From NCBI GenBank assembly GCA_947176745.1, contig CAMWRV010000010.1:1-57473 (forward strand): 57,473 bases of DNA, read 5' to 3'. Source of the stretch: an uncultured Muribaculaceae bacterium. GTDB lineage: Bacteria; Bacteroidota; Bacteroidia; Bacteroidales; Muribaculaceae. The notes under the pieces were generated by a model that worked only from the letters and a program-made list of their open reading frames with translations, was not told the DNA's origin and did not search any database. A program made the position numbers and the translations under genes. Each line of letters starts with the position of its first letter. Position 1 is the first letter of the stretch. Positions 16,785 to 26,751 of this stretch are shown piece after piece.

Positions 16785-17942
16785 TCAAATTGCATTGGTC
16801 GGTGTCGGTATCGGTGCGGGGCGGCGGGGTGTGCGTCCGCCTGTGATGACGGCGAGGGTGCGGGGCGCGACGCGGGCAAGCGCGAAGTAAAGCAGAGGTA
16901 TAAGTGAGAGTCTTGCCACGGTGAAGTATATGAACGCCGTGAATGTCTGCCATTTTTCGGGCACGAGCGGGTCGGTGATCCGTGAGAACGCCTCGACTAT
17001 GGCGAGGGGATGGACCACATAGATGAAGAATCCGGCGGGGGCGAGCGTGAGCATCAGTCGGTTGAATGGTGTGGAGACGCGGTCTTCGACCGATCCGCGC
17101 GGCCTGAGCGAGAGCGACGCTATGGCGAAGAGCGCGAAGACGCCTGAGAGGACTATTAGATCGCGCAGCAGCATTACCTTGGGCCCTGTGAGGATATGGT
17201 TCATGTCGTAGCGGTATATTGCGGCCGAGCCAGCGGCGCAAAGGATTGCCCACGCGGTTATGATGACAACCGGACGGCGGCGCACAAATGCTGTCGGGTC
17301 GATGCCGAAGATTGCGAATGCAGCCCCGAGCGAGAAGTAGCATACGGTGCGGTTCTCAAGGCCGGGGAGTCCGGCATGGAGCAGGATGCCGGCCAGAATG
17401 AGAGGGAAGATCCAGAGACGAAGCAGCTTCGCAAGCCACCATATGACCGGTGACAGCAGCGTCATTATCATGAGGTTGCGTACAAACCACATGACTGCGT
17501 ATCCGCCGGGATAGCCGAGCGGGACGCAGTCGTAGCCAAGCAGTGAGTGCTCGGCCATGTTGGATCCTTTGGCCCAGAATATCTCGACGATGCCCGAAAG
17601 ATGACTGACTGCTTCCGGACCGTCCATGGCGAGGGCGCATGCGTATCCTATTATGATCCAGATGAAGTAGGGTATGAGCAGCGAGGTGACGCGCCGGCGC
17701 AGCGAGTGAAGGTAGTCGTGCGGGCCGAATGTCTGTCGTCCGGCGAAAAGCAGGTAGCCGCCTATGAAGAGGAATGTGGCGCGGGCGGCTATGGGTATTG
17801 TCCAGCAGAGCGTGGCGTTGAGTATTGACGAAGGGTCGGCATGATCCCATGAAGCCTCGGTGTGCATGAACACGATCATGGCTGCGAGCGGGAATTTCAG
17901 CCATGATATGCATCTGCTTGTATGTGAGTCTCGTGATAACAT
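16785..17942 (-). CDS. Acyltransferase 3 family membrane protein
   Basis: This 385-residue protein begins MLSRDSHTSRCISWLKFPLA; the longer open frame upstream is an artefact of the neighbouring gene. It has about ten hydrophobic helices. The family's N-terminal 'LKFPLAAMIVFMHTEASW' carries the catalytic histidine of acyltransferase-3 proteins. 'RATFLFIGGYLLFAG' and 'YLHSLRRRVTSLLIPYFIW' match the family's second and third conserved segments. It likely O-acetylates a cell-surface glycan on the periplasmic side of the inner membrane. It lies 20 bp downstream of a second acyltransferase-3 gene and is probably cotranscribed with it. Confidence 0.85.
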   Translation of the reverse strand: MLSRDSHTSRCISWLKFPLAAMIVFMHTEASWDHADPSSILNATLCWTIPIAARATFLFIGGYLLFAGRQTFGPHDYLHSLRRRVTSLLIPYFIWIIIGYACALAMDGPEAVSHLSGIVEIFWAKGSNMAEHSLLGYDCVPLGYPGGYAVMWFVRNLMIMTLLSPVIWWLAKLLRLWIFPLILAGILLHAGLPGLENRTVCYFSLGAAFAIFGIDPTAFVRRRPVVIITAWAILCAAGSAAIYRYDMNHILTGPKVMLLRDLIVLSGVFALFAIASLSLRPRGSVEDRVSTPFNRLMLTLAPAGFFIYVVHPLAIVEAFSRITDPLVPEKWQTFTAFIYFTVARLSLIPLLYFALARVAPRTLAVITGGRTPRRPAPIPTPTNAI

Positions 17943-17962
17943 ATATCGTGTGAAGGGATTTG

Positions 17963-19039
17963 TCAGGTGGTCGCAGGCGCAACGCGTCTCGGCCTCGGCC
18001 GCATGAAGCGGCGGCCGACGAGATTCCACGACAGAAAGGCCATCATGGTCACTGCCGCTGTGACGGCCAGCAGTCCGGTCCATTGCCCGAGGCGCGTGAT
18101 TCCGGCCATGACGGCAAGCTGCATCAGCGGAAAGTGGAAGAGATAGATGTCGTAGCTCACGTTGTCGTGGCGGCTGATACGGTGTCCCCAGTTTCCGACC
18201 ATCGAGAACCAGATCACAAGTGTGCCGTGGACGGGCGGACGGAGAAAGACCCCGGTCTCGGGCCATATCCTTATGGCCGCGAGTCCGCACATGAGCAGGA
18301 GCAGTATGATCCACTTGTGCCGCAGCAGTGTGTCGAGGCGATAAAAAAGCAGCACACCGGTGTAGAAGAAGGAGAGCTGGCCGAACACCTGACGTCCGAG
18401 TATGGCATATATCTCGTGTCCAGTCGTGCGGTGCAAGTGGGAGAACAGCCAGGTGTAGCCTGCCGACACCGCTATGATCACGCAGAAGATCCATGCGGCG
18501 TCACGTGGCGTGCGGTGAAGCCGGCGCAGGAGCGCGGCCACGAGGGGCACGCTCAGATACAGACACCACTCCACTTTCATTGTCCAGAGCGAGCCGTTGA
18601 CTGCGGCGGTGGTGAATTGAGCACCTTCGAACACTCCGGGCAGCGACGGCTCGATGAAGTTGAGGAAGAGCGCGTTGGCGACAAGGTAGCGCCACCACTG
18701 CGGATCAGTGAAGTAACCGGCAACGGGCAGCGACGAGACCGCCGCGAGCAGGAACGCGCAGAGCAGGACAATGAAGAGGTAGGGAGGGAGTATGCGTCTC
18801 GCGCGCGCAGCGATGTAGTCTCTCAGCGCGGGTCGTTTCTCGAAGTTGCGGTATATCAGGAAGCCGCTCAGGGCGAAGAATCCTCCGACGCCGTCGTTGC
18901 CTGATATAGGGAATGGGATATGGGCTCCGCAGAGGTAGTTGAAGTGTTCGACAACAACAGCGAATGCCAATACATAGCGTATGGCATCCATGTTGTTGCC
19001 GGTGCGTTTCAGTTTCCGCTCATATGGGGTTGCGGTCAT
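17963..19039 (-). CDS. Acyltransferase 3 family (OafA/YrhL-like) membrane protein
   Basis: The 358-residue protein has the canonical N terminus 'NNMDAIRYVLAFAVVVEHFNYLCG' with catalytic His in helix 1. It continues with 'GVGGFFALSGFLIYRNFEK' and 'RARRILPPYLFIVLLCAF', followed by about seven more membrane helices. These are classic OafA-type features for transfer of acyl groups, usually acetyl, to a periplasmic polysaccharide or lipid A. It is not closely similar to its downstream neighbour, so the two may modify different positions. Its stop is 20 bp from the next start, and its start is 19 bp from the PorZ-like gene stop. Confidence 0.85.
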   Translation of the reverse strand: MTATPYERKLKRTGNNMDAIRYVLAFAVVVEHFNYLCGAHIPFPISGNDGVGGFFALSGFLIYRNFEKRPALRDYIAARARRILPPYLFIVLLCAFLLAAVSSLPVAGYFTDPQWWRYLVANALFLNFIEPSLPGVFEGAQFTTAAVNGSLWTMKVEWCLYLSVPLVAALLRRLHRTPRDAAWIFCVIIAVSAGYTWLFSHLHRTTGHEIYAILGRQVFGQLSFFYTGVLLFYRLDTLLRHKWIILLLLMCGLAAIRIWPETGVFLRPPVHGTLVIWFSMVGNWGHRISRHDNVSYDIYLFHFPLMQLAVMAGITRLGQWTGLLAVTAAVTMMAFLSWNLVGRRFMRPRPRRVAPATT

Positions 19040-19058
19040 GCAGGTCGGTTGAAGTGTG

Positions 19059-21728
19059 TCAGCGTGTCACTGTGACTGTCATGGCCGGGAAGTCGGTTGT
19101 GGCGGTGGCGTCCATAACGGTATAGCGTCCGGTCGGCACGCGACGTCCCGATCTGTCGCGGAGATCCCAGTATGATGTGCCGTTGACGGCGTCGGGCACG
19201 TTGGCCACGGTCTTTCCGTCGGCATCGGCCACCTTGAGGGTGGCTCCGGCGGGAATGTTGTGGATGGCTACCGTGCCGGCATAGGCCGGGCCGACGGTCT
19301 CAGGCGTGATGAACGGATCGAGGATTCCGGAGCGTACGGGTTCGGGTGCGTCCACTCTGACCTCGGCGATGCCGAGATCGGTCGACATGAAGAGCGACTT
19401 CGTGTCAGGATTCCAGCAGATGCCGTATACTCCGTCGGAAGGTATGGGTGAGTTCTGCGTCGTGAAGTGGGCGATCATCTCGGTGCGGTCGGCGTTCATG
19501 CCGATCACTCCACCCTGCTGGGCGGCTACCCACAGACGGTTGTACTCGTCAAAACAGGCAGATGTGGCGGTGATGGGAGAGAGGAACTCGCAGCCGGGTC
19601 CCACATCAGATTTGACCGAGAGGATGCGGGCGGGCATGATGCCGTTTTCCGGTGTAACCGAGGGGTCAATGATGAACGTGTCGGTGTAGGTCATCAGAAT
19701 CAGTTCGCCGGTGAGGGGATCCTCCTGAATGTCGTTGACATAACCGAAGGTCATGAGTGAACCGTTTTCGAGACGGAGCCGGAAGATTGTGTTCAAGGTG
19801 TCGTCGGCGGAGTTGTCGAGTGTGCCTTTGTGATCATAGATCACGATGGCAGATCCGTTGAGCTGGGTGCCACGTTCGGCGCAATCCTGAAAAGATGCGG
19901 CAAGTTTGCCTTTATTTGCCGGATGTTTCAGTGCTTTCGCCATTGTCCAGAACAGAGGCTTCACAGTTTTGTCGGTGACGTATATCTCTTTCCAGTTTCC
20001 GGCAAGCGACGGATCTCCGCTTTCGAGCGACGCCCGTCTTGCTTCGGGAGTCCAGTAGCGGAAAACGATGTTGTTGCGGTTGGCTTCGGTATAGTCGTAT
20101 CCTGTCGAGCGGAACACCCAGAGCACGTTGTCGGCATCGAATCCGGCGCAATATGTGCCGGTGAAGGTTCCCCAGTTCTGTCGTTCGAGGTCGGTCTGGC
20201 AGGGGAACTTGGCGAAAGCGTAGGTCGACACCGTGGAAAGAATCGGATACTCGCGCGGATCGGTCAGGTTGGTTGACGCGATTCCGCACCAGTTGGATCC
20301 GGAGTGCATGTAGTCCGGAAAGAGGGGATCCACCACAGAGCCCATCGGGTTTCCGAGCGGGTAGAGGTTTCTCTGCGAGTTCCATGTGCTGAGGAACGTG
20401 GCGTTCTCGTCGGCGTAGTAGGGGCGGTTGTGGGCGGGCGACAGATTGGTCCACTTGCCGTTGCTGTAGGCTGCTGTCAGCACCGGTATGACAGTATCGA
20501 CCTTGTCGATTTTTTTACCCGGCTCACGGTTGACGGCCACAAGTCCGTGCAGCGGTGAGTATGTGAAGTCGATATCCTTGCAGACGAGCGGTGAGGCTGT
20601 CTTGTAGACTCCGAGTTCGGTCCAGGTGGAGCCGCTGAGCTGACGGCACACGAATTCGCCGCGCTCGCGGTATGCCCAGAATGTATTGTGGTCGTAAGAG
20701 CAAGACCAGAACGTGCTGCCTGACGGAAGCGCCACTGTTGTCATCACGGGCTTGGAGCCGTCATCACCGGCGTTGCTTATCAGATATGCCTTTGATGCCG
20801 ATGATACGTAATATCCTTTGGATGTGGGGATTATTGTATGCTCCGTTCGGTCTGACACTATGTTGGCTGCGTTCTGAAGGATTGCGCCGTCGTTTACGAA
20901 CGCCTCTCGGCTCCATGACCCGTTGGCGCCTCTGAGCGCTTTGATGACTGCTCCGGTCGATGTGACATATCCGAAGAATCCCTCGCCGAGGGGAAATATA
21001 TGGAGAGGAATACCGGCCACACCGGTTGTCGCACCGGAGATCGCGCTGAACGACTCGCGGCGTGCGATATCGGAACCTGCCTTGGCCTCGTACATCGCGC
21101 CGTCGATTATGGCTATGAGGCTTGAGCCTACAGGGCAGATGTCGCTGACCGACACTCCCCATTCCACATTCTGGAGAAGGGATAAGGTTGAGGCGGATAT
21201 GCTGAGGTAGCCTGTGCCGGCACTGATCCAGACGTTGTGTGAGGCCGGATCGAAAGAGATCGAGTTGATCACTGAAGCTCCCGGGAAACTGCGGTCGCGT
21301 ATCTCGGAGAAATAAGTCACTTTGTGGTCGCGTGTCACCAGATCAATGCCTCCGTCGCTGTATGCTATGACGGCAAGGCCGGTGACAGGATCGGCGGCAA
21401 ACATCCTCATGTCGGCACCCGACAGGGGTGCTACACGGTGCAGGTCCTGCAGGCCTGCCTCAGGGGCGTTCTTGTCGAGAAAGAACACGGCTCCGGCCGG
21501 AGTGCTGTAATACAGGTTGTGATCGGTGGCCGAATAGGGTGTCTGATGCACGAAGAAGTAGACAGCGTCGGCAGTGTCTACTATCTTGCGGGGACGGTTG
21601 TCGAACGCCGAGTGGAATGTCCAGTCGGGATCGGCCACGTTCTGGCGCGACGCCGGTGCCGTTTGCGATGTGAGCAGTATGCATACTGCCGTTATTACTT
21701 TTGCCAGTGAAATGGACTTGATTGACAT
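19059..21728 (-). CDS. porZ: Type IX secretion PorZ-like beta-propeller protein
   Basis: The 889-residue protein has a signal peptide (start to about residue 27, 'VITAVCILLTSQTAPASRQ'), a mature start 'DWTFHSAFDN', and then many beta-propeller-like repeats of two-component-regulator type ('TGLAVIAYSDGGIDLV', 'SISFDPASHNVWISAGTGYLSIS', 'FDEYNRLWVAAQQGGVIGMN', 'GICWNPDTKSLFMSTDLGIAEV'). It ends in a beta-rich domain with 'GTSYWDLRDRSGRRVPTGRYTV', similar to a T9SS C-terminal signal. Two propellers plus a C-terminal domain is the PorZ layout. PorZ is part of the outer-membrane attachment complex that anchors T9SS cargo to A-LPS. It is somewhat longer than the Porphyromonas protein (about 780 residues). 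Confidence 0.65.
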   Translation of the reverse strand: MSIKSISLAKVITAVCILLTSQTAPASRQNVADPDWTFHSAFDNRPRKIVDTADAVYFFVHQTPYSATDHNLYYSTPAGAVFFLDKNAPEAGLQDLHRVAPLSGADMRMFAADPVTGLAVIAYSDGGIDLVTRDHKVTYFSEIRDRSFPGASVINSISFDPASHNVWISAGTGYLSISASTLSLLQNVEWGVSVSDICPVGSSLIAIIDGAMYEAKAGSDIARRESFSAISGATTGVAGIPLHIFPLGEGFFGYVTSTGAVIKALRGANGSWSREAFVNDGAILQNAANIVSDRTEHTIIPTSKGYYVSSASKAYLISNAGDDGSKPVMTTVALPSGSTFWSCSYDHNTFWAYRERGEFVCRQLSGSTWTELGVYKTASPLVCKDIDFTYSPLHGLVAVNREPGKKIDKVDTVIPVLTAAYSNGKWTNLSPAHNRPYYADENATFLSTWNSQRNLYPLGNPMGSVVDPLFPDYMHSGSNWCGIASTNLTDPREYPILSTVSTYAFAKFPCQTDLERQNWGTFTGTYCAGFDADNVLWVFRSTGYDYTEANRNNIVFRYWTPEARRASLESGDPSLAGNWKEIYVTDKTVKPLFWTMAKALKHPANKGKLAASFQDCAERGTQLNGSAIVIYDHKGTLDNSADDTLNTIFRLRLENGSLMTFGYVNDIQEDPLTGELILMTYTDTFIIDPSVTPENGIMPARILSVKSDVGPGCEFLSPITATSACFDEYNRLWVAAQQGGVIGMNADRTEMIAHFTTQNSPIPSDGVYGICWNPDTKSLFMSTDLGIAEVRVDAPEPVRSGILDPFITPETVGPAYAGTVAIHNIPAGATLKVADADGKTVANVPDAVNGTSYWDLRDRSGRRVPTGRYTVMDATATTDFPAMTVTVTR

Positions 21729-21805
21729 ATGTGATTGATTAGGCTACAGAGTAAGCGTTAGGTTATCTCACTTATAACGTGCCGGATTGCGGAAAATTGT
21801 GGAGT

Positions 21806-22387
21806 TCAGTTGTCGGGTGCCCATGGAAAGCGCACGATGGTTCCTTCGGGATACAGCGACCAGTCGGGTGTGGTGACCGCGTTTGGGCGTGTCACTGTGA
21901 TGACGGCGGTGCGTATTTCGGCTTCGGGCACGGTCTTTCTGACGGCCTCGGCCACGCTGAGAAGCGTGGCGCCGGAGTCGACTGCGTCGTCGACGATCAG
22001 TATCCTGCCGCGCGGATTCCGGCGCAGTTCGGCGGCGAGTTCCGGTGAGATCTCCACGTGCGACGGCGCGGGGGGAATGACGCGGGCCTTGAGCGCGTAT
22101 ATGCGGCTTTCGGCTATGCGCAGCATGTCGTTGACGCTGCGCGGAAGCCTGGCGACCAGAGCCGGCAGCAGTTTCCGCCGCGCCTTGTGTGCGCCCCGGC
22201 GTTTGGTCACAGCCACGCGGCGGGGGGAGGGCATGCGCTGAGCCACGAGCCAGCCGCCGGTGGCGATTCCGGCTATGAGCGTGTAGTCGAATCCGGAGGC
22301 TCGCACCTTGCGGGCGAGAGCCTCGCATGCTGCGCTGAATTCCTCATCGGAGAGTGTCACTATTCTCATGGCCGGGGCGAGTGTCAT
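21806..22387 (-). CDS. Phosphoribosyltransferase-domain protein
   Basis: The protein has 193 residues. The PRPP-binding loop 'GRILIVDDAVDSGATLLSVAEAV' is textbook type I phosphoribosyltransferase, preceded by 'YTLIAGIATGGWLVAQRM', which holds the PPi-binding loop. Such proteins salvage purine or pyrimidine bases; the substrate cannot be told because the hood region is not recognised. The start codon overlaps the LD-carboxypeptidase stop as ATGA, so the two genes are translationally coupled. An alternative start is Met7. Confidence 0.7.
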   Translation of the reverse strand: MTLAPAMRIVTLSDEEFSAACEALARKVRASGFDYTLIAGIATGGWLVAQRMPSPRRVAVTKRRGAHKARRKLLPALVARLPRSVNDMLRIAESRIYALKARVIPPAPSHVEISPELAAELRRNPRGRILIVDDAVDSGATLLSVAEAVRKTVPEAEIRTAVITVTRPNAVTTPDWSLYPEGTIVRFPWAPDN

Positions 22388-23298
22388 GAAAGCACGAGCG
22401 ATGTCTCTTCGCCTGTGACTGTGAGCGTTGCTGCGGCTCCGAGCGGGAGCGGGAGGTTGTCGTCGGTGTGGCCGGCAGGAAAACCGAACGCCACGGGAAA
22501 CGGCACGTCGCCGAGCATCCGCGATATCATGGTCTCCATGTCGGGATGGTTGCGGTCGGGGCGGTATTCGGTGAAATGCCCCACGACAAGTCCTTTGATG
22601 CTGTCGAGCCGGCCGGCGAGCCGAAGGCGTATCAGCATTCTTTCGACTGCATAGATTGCCTCCGAGATGTCTTCGATGAAAAGGATCAGCGGCTTATCGC
22701 TGTCGAGCGGGTCGAAGGGTGTGGCGGCCAGTCCGTTGATCACGGCGAGATTGCCGCCGGCGAGCATTCCCTCTGCCTGACCGGTGCGGTTGAGCGGATG
22801 GGCTGGTGCGATATATTCCACCGGCAGTCCGTCGGTGAGAATCCTCATCATGGCGCGGGTGCAGTAATGGTCGGCCGGCAGCAGGGTCAGGTGGCGTGCC
22901 ATAGGGGCGTGGAGCGACATGACTCCAGCCTTGAGCGAGAGGGCGTGAAGGATGGATATGTCGGAGAATCCGATCAGCCATTTCGGGTTGTCGGCTATGA
23001 GCCGGAGCGGAATCCTGTCGATCAGGCGGCAGCATCCGTATCCGCCGCGGGCGCAGAGTATGGCGCGCACCGAAGGGTCGCTCCATGCGTCGGTGAGATC
23101 GGCGAGGCGGCCGCTGTCGGGGGCGGCGTATGATCCGGCGGCGGGGCCCTTGGCGTGCGGTGCGACAAATGGCCGGAAGCCTTCGGACTCAAGGAATCTG
23201 ACCGCGCCGTCAATATAGTCGGGGTTGACCTCCGAGGCGGGGGAGACGACAGCTATCCTGTCGCCCGGCGAGAGCAGGGCCGGTTGCAGTGTGAACAT
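22384..23298 (-). CDS. ldcA: Muramoyltetrapeptide (LD-)carboxypeptidase, peptidase family S66
   Basis: The 304-residue protein has the S66 features: 'LSPGDRIAVVSPAS' at the N terminus, 'ILCARGGYGCCRLIDRI', 'WLIGFSDISILHAL' with the nucleophilic serine of the GxSD motif, a glutamate region 'LFIEDISEAIYAVERMLIRLRLAG', and 'GFPAGHTDDNLPLPLGA' with the catalytic histidine. These enzymes cut the L,D-bond before the terminal D-Ala of murein tetrapeptide in the cytoplasm, for peptidoglycan recycling. It lies 2 bp downstream of the radical SAM gene in a compact leftward operon. Confidence 0.85.
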   Translation of the reverse strand: MFTLQPALLSPGDRIAVVSPASEVNPDYIDGAVRFLESEGFRPFVAPHAKGPAAGSYAAPDSGRLADLTDAWSDPSVRAILCARGGYGCCRLIDRIPLRLIADNPKWLIGFSDISILHALSLKAGVMSLHAPMARHLTLLPADHYCTRAMMRILTDGLPVEYIAPAHPLNRTGQAEGMLAGGNLAVINGLAATPFDPLDSDKPLILFIEDISEAIYAVERMLIRLRLAGRLDSIKGLVVGHFTEYRPDRNHPDMETMISRMLGDVPFPVAFGFPAGHTDDNLPLPLGAAATLTVTGEETSLVLS

Positions 23299-23300
23299 GG

Positions 23301-24083
23301 TCAGAAGGGCTGTACGGTCACTCCGGCCGCAGAGATGCGGGCCGCTATTCTCTCGAGTTCTTCGCGTTCGACTTTCCGGAGGTTCTCCTCGGGAGTGGAG
23401 CGGTCGATGCTGTAGATCATCACCTCGCGCGGCCTGATGGCGAGATAGGCTCTTATGAGTGCGTCGATCTCGGTGTCGGTGGTGTTGTCGACCGGCTTGC
23501 CGTCATGTTCGCCGCGCAGGAACATGGTCTGTATCACGGCCTGTCCGGCAAACTGGCGCAGGCTGTCAACCACGCGCTCCACGGTGAAGACCGGGTCGTT
23601 GGGGCGGTCGATCAGCCTCATGGTCTCTTCGACAGCTGAGTCGAGTTTGAGTATGTTGTTGTCTACCCGCTTCAGAGCTTCGGCCACAGCGGGGTCGAAG
23701 ATACGCGTGGAGTTGGAGAGGACCGAGATCCGGGCTTCCGGAAAATAGGTGTCGCGCAGACGCATCACATCGCCGGTGATGGCCGGAAAATCAGGGTGAA
23801 GCGTAGGTTCGCCGTTACCAGAGAATGTTATGACGTCGAGCGGTTCGCCGGCCTCGCGCATGGCGGCGAGCCGCTGTTTGAGTTCGGCGGCCACGCGTTC
23901 GCGCGGCGGGAGTCCTGACCGGCCCGCTCCCTGGGCGTTGAATCCGGCTTCGCAGTAGAGGCAGTCGAACGAGCATATCTTGCCGTCGGAGGGCATGAGG
24001 TTGACGCCGAGCGACACCCCGAGACGGCGCGAGCGCACCGGCCCGAATATCGTGGAATGAAAAAGAATGGTCTGGTCTTTCAT
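23301..24083 (-). CDS. Radical SAM protein (COG0731-like)
   Basis: This is a 260-residue protein with the radical-SAM cluster motif 'CSFDCLYC' (a CxxxCxxC pattern) near residue 40. It is followed by 'VITFSGNGEPTLHPDF', a GGE-like SAM-binding motif of the subgroup. 'FGPVRSRRLGVSLGVNLMP' upstream of the cluster is typical of the group related to wyosine-synthesis radical SAM proteins. Its substrate is unknown. It lies 6 bp downstream of mutS and 2 bp upstream of the LD-carboxypeptidase gene, so it is in the same transcription unit, but the context does not indicate a shared pathway. Confidence 0.8.
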   Translation of the reverse strand: MKDQTILFHSTIFGPVRSRRLGVSLGVNLMPSDGKICSFDCLYCEAGFNAQGAGRSGLPPRERVAAELKQRLAAMREAGEPLDVITFSGNGEPTLHPDFPAITGDVMRLRDTYFPEARISVLSNSTRIFDPAVAEALKRVDNNILKLDSAVEETMRLIDRPNDPVFTVERVVDSLRQFAGQAVIQTMFLRGEHDGKPVDNTTDTEIDALIRAYLAIRPREVMIYSIDRSTPEENLRKVEREELERIAARISAAGVTVQPF

Positions 24084-24089
24084 TTTGGC

Positions 24090-26711
24090 TTAGTTTTTTC
24101 CGGTGAGAAGCGACTGCAGGTCGTGGAGCACGGTCAGCGCCTGCAGAGGCGTGAGATTGTCGATGCTGAGATTGAGCAGGCGGTCGCGTATCTGCGACAG
24201 CAGGGGGTCGTCGAGCTGGAAGAGCGAGAGCTGGTAGCCGTCGCGTGCCTTGCCGAGTCCCGACAGGTCGGGTTTGCTCTTCGCGGAGTCGGGCGATGCC
24301 GATGCGGCCTCAAGGCGTTCGAGCACCTGGTCGGCGCGGCGCACGATCGAGGGGGGCATTCCGGCGAGTCTCGCCACATGGATTCCGAAACTGTGGGCCG
24401 AGCCTCCGCGTTCGAGCTTGCGCATGAACACGACCTTGCCGTTGATTTCGCGCACCGACACGTTGTGGTTCTCGATGCGTGCGAACGACGCTTCCATCTC
24501 GTTGAGTTCATGGTAGTGCGTGGCGAAAAGAGTCTTCGGGTGAGCGTCGGGATTCTCGTGGATATGCTCCACGATGGCCCAGGCGATCGAGATGCCGTCG
24601 TAGGTCGACGTGCCGCGTCCGAGCTCGTCGAAGAGTATCAGTGAGCGCTTACTCATGTTGTTGAGAATGGCGGCGGCCTCGTTCATCTCGATCATGAATG
24701 TCGATTCGCCCGACGAGATATTGTCGGAGGCCCCGACGCGGGTGAATATCTTGTCGACATAGCCGATCTCCGCGCTCTCGGCCGGCACGAACGAGCCGAT
24801 CTGTGCCATGAGCGTGATCAGTGCTGTCTGGCGGAGCAGCGCCGATTTACCCGACATGTTGGGGCCGGTGATCATCATGATCTGGGTCTTGTCGGAGTCG
24901 AGTGTAAGCGAGTTGGCTATGTATGGCTCGCCGGGGGGCAGACGGCGCTCGATGACCGGGTGGCGCCCCTCGCGGATGCTGATGCGCATCGTGTCGTTGA
25001 CGACTGGGCGCACATATCCGTAGGCGTCGGCGGCGAGGGCGAGAGCGAGCAGGCAGTCGGCATATTCGGACGCCGAGGCGTGCGACTGCATGTCTGGGAT
25101 GACGCGTGCCAGCCCGTCGACGAGCCGCGAGAATATGCGGCTCTCGATCTCGTCGATCTTCTGTTCGGCTCCCATGATCTTCTCCTCATACTCCTTGAGT
25201 TCGGGGGTGATGTAGCGCTCGGCGCTGACAAGGGTCTGCTTGCGGATCCAGTCGGCGGGCACCTTGTCGCGGTGGGTGTTGCGCACCTCTATGTAATATC
25301 CGAACACGTTGTTGAAACCGATCTTGAGCGACGGTATGCCTGTGGCTTCCGACTCGCGGGTCTGGATATCGGCCAGGGCCTGCCGGCCTCCTGAATGGAG
25401 CTGGCGGAGCTCGTCGAGTTCGGCGTCGACACCGGGGGCGATGGCCGGCCCGCGACCGAGCACAGCCGGGGCGTCGGCACACAGCGTGGCCTCGATCGTG
25501 TCGGTAATGGGTGAGCAGTCGGCCATTTTGTCGGCGATTGTGCGGAGCGCTTCCGATTCAGATTCGGCCAGAGTGCGGCGCAGCGCGGCAGAACCTGTCA
25601 GCGACGCGCACAGCGAGACGCACTCGCGCGGCGAGATGCGGCGGGCACCCACTTTGGTGACGAGACGCTGCAGGTCGCCGACGCGCTGCAGGCATTCCTG
25701 CGCCTTGCAGCGGGTGTCGGGGTCGCGGAAGAAATATTCCACCGTGTCGTGCCGCCGCGTGATCTCGTCGATGTCGAGAAGCGGGAAGAGAATCCAGTGC
25801 CGCAGCCTGCGGGCGCCCATCGGCGTCGATGTCATGTTGAGCACGTCGTAGAGCGACATGCCGTCGGGAGCGAGCGGTTCGGTCAGTTCCAGATTGCGGA
25901 CCGTGAAGCGGTCGAGAGCCACGAAGCGGCCGGAGTCTATGCGGCCCAGAGTGGTGATGTGGCCTATGTCGGTGTGGTGTGTCAGGTCGAGATAGTGCAG
26001 CACGGCGCCGGCGGCTATGACGGCGTCGGGAAGATGGTCGACGCCGAAGCCTTTGAGACCTTTCGTGCCGAACTGCGACGTCAGGCGCGACTCCGCGGCG
26101 TCGGAGGTGAATACCCAGTCGTCGAGGTCGAAGATGGCGCAGCGGTGCGATATGTTGTCGTCGGTCCACTGCCGCAGCCCCGACATGCGCAGCAGTTCCT
26201 TGGGGCGGATGTTGGATATGAGCTTGTCGATGTCGCGTGCGCAACCCTGCGCGCACAGGAACTCACCGGTCGATATGTCGAGAAACGCCACGCCGACCGA
26301 CGCGCGGTTCACGTGGATTGCGGCCAGATAATTGTTCTCGCGTGCCGACAGCGAATTGTCGTTGAGGTTTACGCCCGGGGTGACCAGCTCGGTTATGCCC
26401 CGCTTCACGAGTTTCTTGGTGAGTTTGGGGTCTTCGAGCTGTTCGCAAATGGCCACGCGGCGTCCGGCGCGGACGAGTCTGGGCAGGTAGGTGTCGAGGG
26501 CGTGATGGGGGAATCCTGCGAGTTCCACATAGGCGGCCTTGCCGTTGGCGCGGCGGGTCAGTGTTATGCCGAGAATTTCGGAGGCGGCCACTGCGTCGTC
26601 AGAGAAAGTCTCGTAGAAGTCTCCCACGCGGAACAGCAGCAGAGCGTCGGGATGTTTCTTCTTCATCTCGACATACTGACTCATCAGCGGGGTTTCGGCT
26701 ATCTTTTTCAA
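24090..26711 (-). CDS. mutS: DNA mismatch repair protein MutS
   Basis: This 873-residue protein is full length. The mismatch-binding domain I shows 'PLMSQYVEMKKKHPDALLLFRVGDFYETFSDDA', including the F-x-E wedge motif in 'GDFYETF'. The connector and lever domains follow. The ATPase domain has Walker A 'MITGPNMSGKSALLRQTALI', 'DNISSGESTFMIEM' and Walker B 'SLILFDELGRGTSTYDGISIAWAIVEHIH'. 'TLFATHYHELNEM' and a C-terminal 'LTPLQALTVLHDLQSLL' dimerisation tail complete the protein. It finds base mismatches and recruits MutL. The Bacteroidetes length and order are normal. Confidence 0.97.
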   Translation of the reverse strand: MKKIAETPLMSQYVEMKKKHPDALLLFRVGDFYETFSDDAVAASEILGITLTRRANGKAAYVELAGFPHHALDTYLPRLVRAGRRVAICEQLEDPKLTKKLVKRGITELVTPGVNLNDNSLSARENNYLAAIHVNRASVGVAFLDISTGEFLCAQGCARDIDKLISNIRPKELLRMSGLRQWTDDNISHRCAIFDLDDWVFTSDAAESRLTSQFGTKGLKGFGVDHLPDAVIAAGAVLHYLDLTHHTDIGHITTLGRIDSGRFVALDRFTVRNLELTEPLAPDGMSLYDVLNMTSTPMGARRLRHWILFPLLDIDEITRRHDTVEYFFRDPDTRCKAQECLQRVGDLQRLVTKVGARRISPRECVSLCASLTGSAALRRTLAESESEALRTIADKMADCSPITDTIEATLCADAPAVLGRGPAIAPGVDAELDELRQLHSGGRQALADIQTRESEATGIPSLKIGFNNVFGYYIEVRNTHRDKVPADWIRKQTLVSAERYITPELKEYEEKIMGAEQKIDEIESRIFSRLVDGLARVIPDMQSHASASEYADCLLALALAADAYGYVRPVVNDTMRISIREGRHPVIERRLPPGEPYIANSLTLDSDKTQIMMITGPNMSGKSALLRQTALITLMAQIGSFVPAESAEIGYVDKIFTRVGASDNISSGESTFMIEMNEAAAILNNMSKRSLILFDELGRGTSTYDGISIAWAIVEHIHENPDAHPKTLFATHYHELNEMEASFARIENHNVSVREINGKVVFMRKLERGGSAHSFGIHVARLAGMPPSIVRRADQVLERLEAASASPDSAKSKPDLSGLGKARDGYQLSLFQLDDPLLSQIRDRLLNLSIDNLTPLQALTVLHDLQSLLTGKN

Positions 26712-26751
26712 AGTCTGGGAATTGAAATTGGAAAACGGGTTTCAGTCATGG

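Noticed and set aside
17943..18494. N-terminal extension of the acyltransferase frame
   Set aside because: The extension overlaps the upstream acyltransferase in another frame, and the real protein starts at the Met at 17942 followed by helix 1 with the catalytic His.
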